Source of the DNA: JAGUYA01 sp043802425
Lineage (GTDB): Bacteria; Omnitrophota; Gorgyraeia; Gygaellales; Profunditerraquicolaceae
Assembly: GCA_043802425.1 (NCBI GenBank)
Contig: JAZDLA010000071.1
Coordinates: 1-17,518 of the forward strand
DNA length: 17,518 nt
Direction: 5' to 3'
Under the pieces are notes generated by a model that made no database searches, was not told where the DNA came from, and saw nothing but the letters and a program-made list of their open reading frames with translations. This document shows, one piece after another, positions 1 to 6,904 of the stretch; position 1 is the first letter of the stretch; the number at the start of each line of letters is the position of its first letter. The position numbers and the translations under genes are program-made.

Positions 1-1323
1 ATAATCGTGATGAATACGCCCGCAGGGAATACTATTTCTACTGCCGAGCACACTATGAGTATGCTTTTAGCACTCTCCAGGAATATCCCCCAAGCCAATG
101 CCTCGATGAAAAAAGGCGAATGGAAACGCTCTAAATTTATGGGCGTAGAACTTTATAATAAAACTTTAGGGATTGTAGGGTTGGGGAGAATAGGTACAGA
201 AGTTGCCAGGCGGGCGATGTCTTTTGGGATGAAAATTTTAGCCTATGATCCGTTCTTATCCCGCGAGGTCGTTGAGGGTTTAGGTATAGAAGTGGTGGAA
301 TTAAAGGAATTATTTACGCACGCGGATTATATTACCGTGCATACGCCCTTAACCTCCGAAACCAAGCACTTGATCTCAAAAGAGGAATTCGCGATGATGC
401 AAAAGGGGGTTCGTTTAGTTAACTGTGCCCGCGGCGGGATAATCGATGAGTTGGCATTGGTAGACGCCGTCAAAGAAGGAAAAGTCGCCGGAGCCGCTAT
501 TGATGTTTTTGAAAAAGAGCCGCTGACACCAGAGAGCGAACTCTTAAAATTAGATAATATTATTACCACCTGCCATTTAGGCGCTTCTACTGAGGAGGCA
601 CAGGTGAATGTGGCCATCGAAGTTGCCGAAATTGTGCGCGACGCGCTTTTGGGCCGGGGTATACGTAATGCCGCAAATTATCCTTCTGTAGATGCCGAGG
701 CCTACCGGGTTTTAGAGCCTTATATAAATTTATCCGAGAAATTAGGCCTATTTTCCGCGCAGTTAGTTGCGGGGAGATTCCAGGAATTAAATATAATTTA
801 TAGCGGAGATATTACCAAGCACGACTTAAGCCCCTTGACTATGGCCTTGGTTAAAGGAGTACTTTCGCCGATTTTACAGGATACAGTAAACTTTATTAAT
901 GCCATCAGCCTTGCCAAAGAAAGAGGCATTAGAATTAAAGAAGTAAGGTCTTCTAAAGAGGCTGAGTTTGTTACTTTGATAGAATTAGAGATTAAAACCG
1001 ATAAGGAAAATAAAAAAATCTGCGGTACGCTTTCGGCGAATAAGCAGCCGCGCATTGTCAAGATTGACGAATACTATGTAGAGATCTCGCCTTGCGGAGA
1101 AATGATTGTCATCCAGAACCAGGACAAACCGGGCATTATCGGTAACCTGGGTATGCTTTTAGGAAAGCATAATATTAATATCGCCAGCATGACCTTCGGC
1201 CGCGAAAAACCGGGTGGAAAGGCAATCACGGTGTTAAATGTGGATAGCGCTGTTTCGGGCGAGATTTTAGAAAAGATAAAGAAGACGGAAAATATTTTGG
1301 GAGTAAAAGTAATAAAAATATAG
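1..1323 (+). CDS. serA: D-3-phosphoglycerate dehydrogenase, 5'-truncated by window edge
   Basis: This enzyme oxidises 3-phosphoglycerate to 3-phosphohydroxypyruvate with NAD, the first step of serine synthesis in the cytoplasm. The frame is open from base 1 (Ile-Ile-Val-Met-Asn-Thr-Pro), so the GTG at 7 is an internal valine, not the start. Against the roughly 525-530 aa long-form family, about 85-90 N-terminal residues are missing. Counting from the codon at 7: Rossmann motif GLGRIG at 58-63; catalytic Arg142 (NCARGG), Glu171 (DVFEKEP) and His190 (CHLGAS); an intervening ASB-type domain about 200-360; and an ACT domain 368-438. In the ACT domain Asp373 and Asn391 sit where the serine-feedback ligands lie in the Mycobacterium-type enzyme, so serine inhibition is likely. 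The next gene begins 13 bp after the stop, indicating an operon. Family assignment is secure; allosteric behaviour is inferred. Confidence 0.96.
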   Translation: MIVMNTPAGNTISTAEHTMSMLLALSRNIPQANASMKKGEWKRSKFMGVELYNKTLGIVGLGRIGTEVARRAMSFGMKILAYDPFLSREVVEGLGIEVVELKELFTHADYITVHTPLTSETKHLISKEEFAMMQKGVRLVNCARGGIIDELALVDAVKEGKVAGAAIDVFEKEPLTPESELLKLDNIITTCHLGASTEEAQVNVAIEVAEIVRDALLGRGIRNAANYPSVDAEAYRVLEPYINLSEKLGLFSAQLVAGRFQELNIIYSGDITKHDLSPLTMALVKGVLSPILQDTVNFINAISLAKERGIRIKEVRSSKEAEFVTLIELEIKTDKENKKICGTLSANKQPRIVKIDEYYVEISPCGEMIVIQNQDKPGIIGNLGMLLGKHNINIASMTFGREKPGGKAITVLNVDSAVSGEILEKIKKTENILGVKVIKI

Positions 1324-1336
1324 AGAGGAGAAATGC

Positions 1337-3127
1337 ATGGTTAGGGAAGTCAAAAGTTTAACCCAAAATTTAAAATTTTTCATTTTGATTTGTGGTTTTA
1401 CGTTTTCATTTTTAAGTTTTACGTTAACTTGTTATGCCCAAGATATCACTATTATCTATACCGGAGAGACGCATGCTATGCTTTATCCCTGCAGTTGCCC
1501 TAAAGAGCCGGATGGCGGGATTGCCCGTCGGGCCACGCTGATTAAAAAAATAAGAAAAGAAAATCCCGATGCCTTGCTTTTGGATTCAGGCGGTTTTCTC
1601 TCAGGCGGGCTTATGGATGAATATACGCAGAATGTAGAGCTGGATACACAGCGGGCACTGGTTAACCTTAAGGCAATAGAGTTGATGCAATATGATGCCT
1701 TAGCTATAGGAGACGATGAGTTTAATTTTGGCAGGGATTTCTTAAAAGAGAATACCGGTAAGGCCAACTTGGCTTTCCTTTCCTGCAATATCTTTACTAC
1801 CACCTCCTCCGGAGCAAATACGGCGTTGTTTAAGCCTTATGTTATCAAAGAAGTAGCCGGCGTCAAAATCGGTATCATCGCAGTAACCGGCCTTTCTGCT
1901 AGACAAAAGGCCACCGGTTTGGAATTCCTTGATCCGAAACTAGCGGTAAGGCAGGCAGTCGAGGGCCTTAAGGAAAATGATGCAGATATTATTCTGCTCT
2001 TAAGCCATCTGGGCGAAGCTGAGGATTTAAACCTAATCAAGGATATCGGCGATATAGATATTCTTATTGTAGGCCACAATCGCGTTAAGGAGGAGCCATT
2101 CGCTAAAATAGGCCCTACCTTAATCTTAAGGCCTTCTTGGCAGGGTCGCAAGCTCGGGAAATTAGCTTTAACTCTCAAAGATAAAAAAATAGCAGATTAT
2201 AAAGTAGAAGATTTGCGCCTTTCGGATAAAATAAAAGATGACCAGGGTATCCTCGCTATTCTGCCACGTTGTTTTTCGGACAATAATTGTAAACAGGCCA
2301 CGAGAACCGGTATATGCCAGGACGCAGGGACCTTAAAGGCTAATTGTCAGTTTCCTAAGGCCTCCAGAGTTTCTCTTTCAGTGATTGCCCCTAAACAGTG
2401 CAGGGTATGCGATACCGAGATAGTGGTTAACAATTTAAAGACACTATTTCCCGGGCTAACTACGTCGTACCTGTATTATCCTGATACCAAAGCCACTAAG
2501 TTAATCAATGATTTTGGGATTCAGACTTTACCGGTTTATCTCTTAGGTAAAGAAGTAAGGCAAGAAAAAGGTTTTGATAATTTAAGGGATAACCTGGAAG
2601 CTAAAGGCAATTTCTATATGCTTAAACCGCAATTTAGCGGCCTCTCCTATTTTTTAAAGAGAGAGAATGTAAAAGAGAAACTGGATTTATTTATCAGCTT
2701 ATATGATAAAGATACGCTTCAATTATTGGATGTTACCAAAGATTTTAACCCCGCGATACATTTTCTAACAGTGGAGCAAAAAGATACTTTTGATGCCGGT
2801 AAGGGCATTTTAGAGGTTGAGGAGGATCTGCGCAGTGTTTGCGTCCAAAAATATTATCCGGAAACTTTCTGGAATTATATTAGCTGCCGCGCAAAAAACA
2901 TTAACAGCTCCTGGTGGCAGGACTGTCTGGAGAATTCTGATCCGGTAAGAATAGAGACTTGTGCCAGAGGCATTGAGGGCAAGGCGCTTTTAAAAGAAAA
3001 CATCCGTCTTAATCAGGAGTTAGGAATAATGTTTGGCCCTACCTATCTCCTGAATAACCAGGAGATATTCGGTTCCCGGACAGTGCCTAAAAAGGAAGAC
3101 TTCCAAAAGTTGATTAATAAAAAATAA
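1337..3127 (+). CDS. Secreted UshA/5'-nucleotidase-like metallophosphatase fused to two thioredoxin-fold domains
   Basis: A 596-aa exported protein. Start ATG at 1337 follows GAGAGGAG with 6-bp spacing; the ATG at 1333 stops after three codons. A signal peptide spans residues 1-34, with likely cleavage after Cys-Tyr-Ala; there is no lipobox. Residues about 36-300 resemble calcineurin-like 5'-nucleotidases: GETHAM (44-46), LLLDSGG (81-86), IGDDEF (124-129), SHLGE (223-227), VGHNR (245-249). A PCSCP motif (51-55) precedes GGIARRA. Several expected metal ligands are changed (Asp to Glu44, Asp to Gly86, Asn to Asp126, Gln to Arg249); His46, His224 and His247 remain. A Cys-rich linker (Cys312, 318, 327, 337) leads to a thioredoxin-like domain with CRVC (355-358) and a likely cis-Pro399. 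A second thioredoxin-fold domain (about 448-596) has Cys502, 517, 530 and 542 and cis-Pro568 but no N-terminal CxxC. It probably acts in the periplasm. Substrate unknown; classical nucleotidase activity is doubtful. Confidence 0.8.
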   Translation: MVREVKSLTQNLKFFILICGFTFSFLSFTLTCYAQDITIIYTGETHAMLYPCSCPKEPDGGIARRATLIKKIRKENPDALLLDSGGFLSGGLMDEYTQNVELDTQRALVNLKAIELMQYDALAIGDDEFNFGRDFLKENTGKANLAFLSCNIFTTTSSGANTALFKPYVIKEVAGVKIGIIAVTGLSARQKATGLEFLDPKLAVRQAVEGLKENDADIILLLSHLGEAEDLNLIKDIGDIDILIVGHNRVKEEPFAKIGPTLILRPSWQGRKLGKLALTLKDKKIADYKVEDLRLSDKIKDDQGILAILPRCFSDNNCKQATRTGICQDAGTLKANCQFPKASRVSLSVIAPKQCRVCDTEIVVNNLKTLFPGLTTSYLYYPDTKATKLINDFGIQTLPVYLLGKEVRQEKGFDNLRDNLEAKGNFYMLKPQFSGLSYFLKRENVKEKLDLFISLYDKDTLQLLDVTKDFNPAIHFLTVEQKDTFDAGKGILEVEEDLRSVCVQKYYPETFWNYISCRAKNINSSWWQDCLENSDPVRIETCARGIEGKALLKENIRLNQELGIMFGPTYLLNNQEIFGSRTVPKKEDFQKLINKK

Positions 3128-3139
3128 AGAGAGGTAAGT

Positions 3140-4375
3140 ATGTCAAAACCAAAGATTTATATCATTGATGTTACTAACCGCGACGGGGTCCAGACTTCAC
3201 GGATCTGCCTTTCCAAACTGGAAAAGACCATGATCAATCTTTATCTGAACGAAATGGGTGTATTCCAGTCGGAGTTTGGTTTTCCGGTTACGCATCATGA
3301 AACAAATTATCTTAATGCTAACCTCGAGCTTGCTAAAAAAGGAGCGCTTTCGCCTATCCGTTTAGGCGGGTGGCTCAGGGCTACTAAGGACGATGTGAAG
3401 GCTGCTTTTAAACTCGTGCCGGGATTAAAGCATGCGAACCTTTCAATCTCTACTTCTGACCAGATGATCCTGCACAAATTTAAAGGGAAGCTTGACCATA
3501 CTTCGGTGATAAAAGAGATGGCCGAAGCAGTAAAAGAGGCGCGTAAATTAGGGGCTGAATCCATAGGCGTAAACGCAGAAGATGCCTCCCGCACTAAAAT
3601 AGATTACCTCATCGAGTTTTCCCGCGCCGCAAAAGATGCGGGGGCTGACAGGATCCGTTACTGCGACACCTTAGGATGCGATACGCCTTTTACCATTTAT
3701 GAGCGCATAAAACTCCTGGCAGAGGAAGTTAAAATACCCATTGAAATCCACTGCCATAATGATTTAGGGCTGGTAGTAGCAAATTCTCTTGCCGGGGCAA
3801 AGGCAGCCTGTGATTGCGGTATGGATGCCTATATTAATACCTGCGTCAACGGCATGGGTGAGCGGGCAGGGAATGCGGATTTAGTTTCGGTAATTTTAGC
3901 CATAAAATATGGTAACGGTATGCAGGAATATGTTCTGGATGAGAAGATAAACATGAAGAAGGCCTGGAAGATCTGTAAATATGCCTCCTATGCTTTTGGC
4001 GTACCCATACCCATAAATCAACCGGGCATAGGAGCAAATGCCTTTGCCCATGAATCCGGCATACATGCCGACGGCGCGTTAAAAGACAGGCGTAATTATG
4101 AATTGTATGATTTTGAAGAATTAGGCCGAGGAGAGCCTGAGATTATTGAAACCGGGCGCAAAATCACCGCCGGGGAATATTCCGGGATCAAGGGCTTCAG
4201 GAACGTCTATGAAAAATTAGAAGTAGTTTTTCAGAATGATCAGGAGGCGACCCAGGTCCTGGAATTAGTACGCTATGCCAATGTGCATAATCAGAAGCCG
4301 CTAGTAGATGATGAGTTGAAGTTTATTGCCGGGCATCCGGAGATTGCCCGCAAAATATTTACCATGGCTCCGTAA
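3140..4375 (+). CDS. Homocitrate synthase / Re-citrate synthase-type DRE-TIM metallolyase
   Basis: A 411-aa acetyl-CoA-dependent Claisen condensing enzyme of the HMGL-like (DRE-TIM) family. The start ATG follows GAGAGG with 5-bp spacing. Visible signatures are the metal and catalytic motif DVTNRDGVQ (10-18), the divalent-metal motif HCHNDLG (204-210), the Gly-rich NGMGERAGN (237-245) and HESGIHADG (304-312). The opening DVTNRDGVQ differs from the D-T-T-L-R-D-G-E-Q of typical 2-isopropylmalate and NifV homocitrate synthases. With the FQSEFGFP segment near residue 42, it recalls anaerobe proteins studied as Re-citrate synthase, although that comparison is from memory. At 411 aa it lacks the roughly 120-aa LeuA regulatory domain, so leucine synthesis is unlikely. 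Oxaloacetate or 2-oxoglutarate as acceptor cannot be settled here. It lies 12 bp after the metallophosphatase gene and 7 bp before purA. Confidence 0.85.
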   Translation: MSKPKIYIIDVTNRDGVQTSRICLSKLEKTMINLYLNEMGVFQSEFGFPVTHHETNYLNANLELAKKGALSPIRLGGWLRATKDDVKAAFKLVPGLKHANLSISTSDQMILHKFKGKLDHTSVIKEMAEAVKEARKLGAESIGVNAEDASRTKIDYLIEFSRAAKDAGADRIRYCDTLGCDTPFTIYERIKLLAEEVKIPIEIHCHNDLGLVVANSLAGAKAACDCGMDAYINTCVNGMGERAGNADLVSVILAIKYGNGMQEYVLDEKINMKKAWKICKYASYAFGVPIPINQPGIGANAFAHESGIHADGALKDRRNYELYDFEELGRGEPEIIETGRKITAGEYSGIKGFRNVYEKLEVVFQNDQEATQVLELVRYANVHNQKPLVDDELKFIAGHPEIARKIFTMAP

Positions 4376-4382
4376 AATAACG

Positions 4383-5660
4383 ATGACTATAATAATTGTA
4401 GGCGTACAATGGGGAGATGAAGGCAAGGGTAAGATTATTGATATCTTATCTAGCAAGGTAGATTATATTGTCCGTTATCAGGGCGGAAGCAATGCCGGGC
4501 ATACCGTGGTTACTAACGGTAAGGTTTATATCTTTCATCTTATCCCTTCAGGCATCCTGCACAAAAATAAGATCTGCTGTATCGGTAACGGCGTGGTCAT
4601 CGACCCGCAGGCGCTGATAAAAGAAATACAGGATTTATCACTAGCAGGTATTCAGGTTCAAGGGCGCCTGAAGATTTCCTCGCTTGCCCACGTAATCCTG
4701 CCTTACCATAAAATCTTAGACCAGCTACGCGAGACAAAGAGGACGCATAAAATAGGCACTACCGGCAGGGGCATAGGCCCTTGCTATGCCGATAAAATCA
4801 GCCGTTGCGGCATAAGGATGGCCGATCTTTTGAACCCTGAGGTTTTTAAAGAAAAATTAAAGGATAATTTAAAGGAAAAGAATGAGATCTTTAAGAAGGT
4901 TTATCAGCACCGCGGATTTAATTTTAACTCTATCTATAGAGAATATTTGCGATACGGCGAGTTTCTTTGCCGGTATATATGCGATATCGCCTCTTTATTA
5001 AATAAGGCAGCTGGCGATAAGAAAGATATCCTCCTTGAGGGAGCGCAAGGCACTTTTCTGGATATTGATTTTGGAACATATCCGTTTGTTACTTCTTCTT
5101 CCGCTACCGCAGGGGGGGCCTGTATTGGCGTGGGTATATCTCCCGTAAAAATAGATAAAGTAGTGGGCGTAGCTAAGGCTTATACTACCCGGGTAGGAGA
5201 AGGCCCATTTCCTACAGAGCTTGCTCCGGAATTCAATAAATTCATGCGGGAAAAAGGAAAGGAATTCGGCGCCACTACCGGTCGGCCGCGACGTTGCGGC
5301 TGGTTTGATAGCGTGATGGTACAAAGGGCAATTTTGTTAAATGGCATCTCGGAATTGGCGATTATGAAATTAGATGTTTTAGAAGGCCTTAAGACTATAA
5401 AGATATGCGTTGCTTATAAATATAAAGGTAAGGAATTCCGCGAATTTCCCGATGACCTGGAGGTGTTATTGAAGGCAAGGCCCGTGTATAAAGAGGTTCC
5501 GGGTTGGGAGGGCACAATGAATAAAATAAGACGCTATCAGGATTTGCCTAGAAATGCCCGCTCATACCTATCCAGGCTTCAGGGTATGCTAAATACCAGA
5601 ATTTCTATGGTATCCGTAGGATCATCCCGCGAAGACACCATTTTTATTGAGAGGATATAA
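4383..5660 (+). CDS. purA: Adenylosuccinate synthetase
   Basis: A 425-aa cytoplasmic enzyme joining IMP and aspartate with GTP to give adenylosuccinate, the committed step to AMP. The frame is open upstream to an ATG at 4326, but the conserved N terminus Met-Thr-Ile-Ile-Ile-Val-Gly-Val-Gln-Trp begins at 4383, 7 bp after the preceding stop. The extra 19 residues would overlap the upstream gene and match nothing in the family. Motifs from 4383: the GTP loop GDEGKGK (12-18), GRGIGPCYADK (about 130), the TSSSATAGGA segment (about 240), and TTGRPRRCGW near residue 300. Length is normal for the family (about 430). There is no Shine-Dalgarno sequence before the ATG, so initiation probably depends on coupling to the upstream gene. 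Confidence 0.97.
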   Translation: MTIIIVGVQWGDEGKGKIIDILSSKVDYIVRYQGGSNAGHTVVTNGKVYIFHLIPSGILHKNKICCIGNGVVIDPQALIKEIQDLSLAGIQVQGRLKISSLAHVILPYHKILDQLRETKRTHKIGTTGRGIGPCYADKISRCGIRMADLLNPEVFKEKLKDNLKEKNEIFKKVYQHRGFNFNSIYREYLRYGEFLCRYICDIASLLNKAAGDKKDILLEGAQGTFLDIDFGTYPFVTSSSATAGGACIGVGISPVKIDKVVGVAKAYTTRVGEGPFPTELAPEFNKFMREKGKEFGATTGRPRRCGWFDSVMVQRAILLNGISELAIMKLDVLEGLKTIKICVAYKYKGKEFREFPDDLEVLLKARPVYKEVPGWEGTMNKIRRYQDLPRNARSYLSRLQGMLNTRISMVSVGSSREDTIFIERI

Positions 5661-5665
5661 ATCCC

Positions 5666-5694
5666 TTGACTAAACCCGTTGATTGTGTTATAGT
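5666..5694 (+). promoter_or_regulatory. Sigma70-type promoter for the OmpA lipoprotein unit
   Basis: TTGACT (5666-5671) and TATAGT (5689-5694) are separated by exactly 17 bp, each one mismatch from the -35 and -10 consensus. Transcription should start near 5701, giving a leader of about 53 nt before the ATG at 5754. The promoter begins 5 bp after the purA stop, and no terminator lies between them, so read-through from purA is also possible. Confidence 0.8.
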
Positions 5695-5740
5695 TAACTT
5701 CCAACCTAAAAAGGTAATAATTTATACCCAAAGATTATAA

Positions 5741-5748
5741 AAGGAGGT
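5741..5748 (+). promoter_or_regulatory. Perfect Shine-Dalgarno sequence of the OmpA lipoprotein gene
   Basis: AAGGAGGT lies 5 bp before the ATG at 5754. It is fully complementary to a canonical 16S rRNA 3' end. It contrasts with many genes in the window that have little or no such site, so strong translation of this lipoprotein is expected. Confidence 0.85.
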
Positions 5749-5753
5749 ACGTC

Positions 5754-6410
5754 ATGATAAGAAAATTATTTAAAAGTGGACTAATCATATTTTTAAGTCT
5801 TACTTTAGCCGGATGCACCTTTATTTTTCAAAAGGGGAGGCGTTCGGATATAGATAAGATTAGGGAGTTATCCAGCCAGCTCGATGAATTAACCTCAGCC
5901 AAAAACCGGCTCGAAGACATATTGAGCGAAGAGATTCGGGATAAGCAAGTGGGTCTGCGCATGATGAAAAAGGGCCTGGTAATCAGCGTATTGGGTGATG
6001 TTTTATTTGATTCCGGAAAAGCAAAGATAAGGTCGGGGGCATATAATATTTTGGATAAAATAGCCAGTGTCCTTAACGATAAGGTAGTTAATTTAAACGT
6101 GGGTATAGAGGGCCATACAGACAATCAGCCGATTAGGTATTCGGGCTGGAAGTCGAACTGGGAGCTATCTACTGCGCGCGCCTTAAGCGTGTTACATTAT
6201 CTCATCGACGAAAAGCAGGTTGCTCCCGAACGTCTCTCGGCAATTGGAAACAGCGAATATAGCCCAGTCTCCTCTAACGATACCAAAGATGACCGCCAGT
6301 TAAACCGGCGGGTAGAAATTATTATTTTGCCGCAATTGACTAAAGCAAAAGATATCCCGGCGCCGCTAGAAGAAGAGCTACTCCAAGAGCCCGAAGAAAA
6401 TCTCAAGTAG
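5754..6410 (+). CDS. OmpA/Pal-family peptidoglycan-binding lipoprotein
   Basis: A 218-aa lipoprotein expected to tether the outer membrane to peptidoglycan. A basic start and hydrophobic stretch end in the lipobox LAGC with Cys21 as the lipidated residue. The residue after Cys is Thr rather than Asp, which fits outer-membrane sorting. Residues about 31-62 form a short coiled coil. An OmpA C-terminal domain spans about 74-195, with LFDSGKA (84-90), GHTDNQPI (120-127), the WELSTARA helix (136-143) and NRRVEI (184-189); these contribute the usual diaminopimelate-binding Asp and Arg residues. The acidic tail (197-218) is rich in Pro and Glu. It is the first gene after a strong promoter and is followed 34 bp later by a membrane coiled-coil gene. 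It could serve as Pal, but no tol genes are in view, so no symbol is given. Confidence 0.9.
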   Translation: MIRKLFKSGLIIFLSLTLAGCTFIFQKGRRSDIDKIRELSSQLDELTSAKNRLEDILSEEIRDKQVGLRMMKKGLVISVLGDVLFDSGKAKIRSGAYNILDKIASVLNDKVVNLNVGIEGHTDNQPIRYSGWKSNWELSTARALSVLHYLIDEKQVAPERLSAIGNSEYSPVSSNDTKDDRQLNRRVEIIILPQLTKAKDIPAPLEEELLQEPEENLK

Positions 6411-6444
6411 TTTTGTATTATTTGAGCACCAAGGGGCCATTTAG

Positions 6445-6819
6445 ATGGAAGAAAGTTTAAAAAATAGGTTGATTCTAATATTAGTGATATTGTCAGTAAT
6501 ATTTTTTTTGGGGACAATCCGCTCCTGCGGCACTGTCAGGAAGCTAAAGTCCGCTTTAGTAGAGCTGGATAAAGAAAAGGCCGTCAGTTGGGACGCAGAA
6601 CAGAGAGTCAGCGAATTTAAAAAAGAAAAGATGATCCTTGCTAAGGAATTACAGGAAGCTAAGGCTAGCCTAGAAGCCACTCGGAAGATACTATTAGAGG
6701 AAGAGTCGGCAAGCCAGAGCTTAAAAGAAGAGTTAGAAAAGGTTACTAAACTTAAAGAGCAACTCGAGGAAGACCTTAAAGAGGCGTTAGTAGGTAAATC
6801 AGCAAGGTCTAAAAGATGA
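6445..6819 (+). CDS. Hypothetical membrane-anchored coiled-coil protein
   Basis: A 124-aa protein I do not recognise. Residues 1-8 are polar, residues 9-25 form one hydrophobic transmembrane helix, and residues about 31-115 are a highly charged, Glu/Lys/Leu-rich helix with heptad spacing typical of a coiled coil. The tail is basic (Lys-Ser-Ala-Arg-Ser-Lys-Arg). The topology (inside or periplasmic rod) cannot be decided from sequence alone. The ATG follows AAGGGG (6431-6436) with 8-bp spacing. It is the second gene after the 5666 promoter and the last before an intrinsic terminator, so it is co-expressed with the OmpA lipoprotein and may help span or organise the envelope. It resembles small FtsB/FtsL-like bitopic proteins only in architecture; I see no specific motif. 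Confidence 0.75.
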   Translation: MEESLKNRLILILVILSVIFFLGTIRSCGTVRKLKSALVELDKEKAVSWDAEQRVSEFKKEKMILAKELQEAKASLEATRKILLEEESASQSLKEELEKVTKLKEQLEEDLKEALVGKSARSKR

Positions 6820-6860
6820 GATAGCGGAGGTTAACGCAAAAAGAACGGGCTTTTTTGCCG

Positions 6861-6884
6861 GGGGATATATTTATCCCCTTTTTT
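6861..6884 (+). terminator. Intrinsic terminator after the coiled-coil gene
   Basis: GGGGATA (6861-6867) and TATCCCC (6872-6878) form a perfect 7-bp stem with the 4-nt loop TATT, followed by six T residues and a further T-rich run to 6892. A second possible stem (6836-6842 GCAAAAA with 6852-6858 TTTTTGC) lies just before it. It ends the lipoprotein unit but sits only about 20 bp before the next start codon. Confidence 0.88.
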
Positions 6885-6892
6885 ATTCTTTT

Positions 6893-6900
6893 AAGGAGGT
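6893..6900 (+). promoter_or_regulatory. Shine-Dalgarno sequence deciding the DUF4912 start
   Basis: AAGGAGGT is placed 4 bp before the ATG at 6905. An in-frame GTG at 6899 overlaps this site and so cannot be the start. The site begins only 8 bp after the terminator's six-T tract. Confidence 0.85.
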
Positions 6901-6904
6901 GTGT

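Noticed and set aside
4326..4382. N-terminal extension of PurA from an upstream ATG
   Set aside because: It overlaps the 3' end of the synthase gene, matches nothing in PurA, and the conserved N terminus starts exactly at the ATG at 4383.
6899..6904. GTG start for the DUF4912 gene
   Set aside because: It lies inside the Shine-Dalgarno sequence AAGGAGGT; the ATG at 6905 is correctly spaced.
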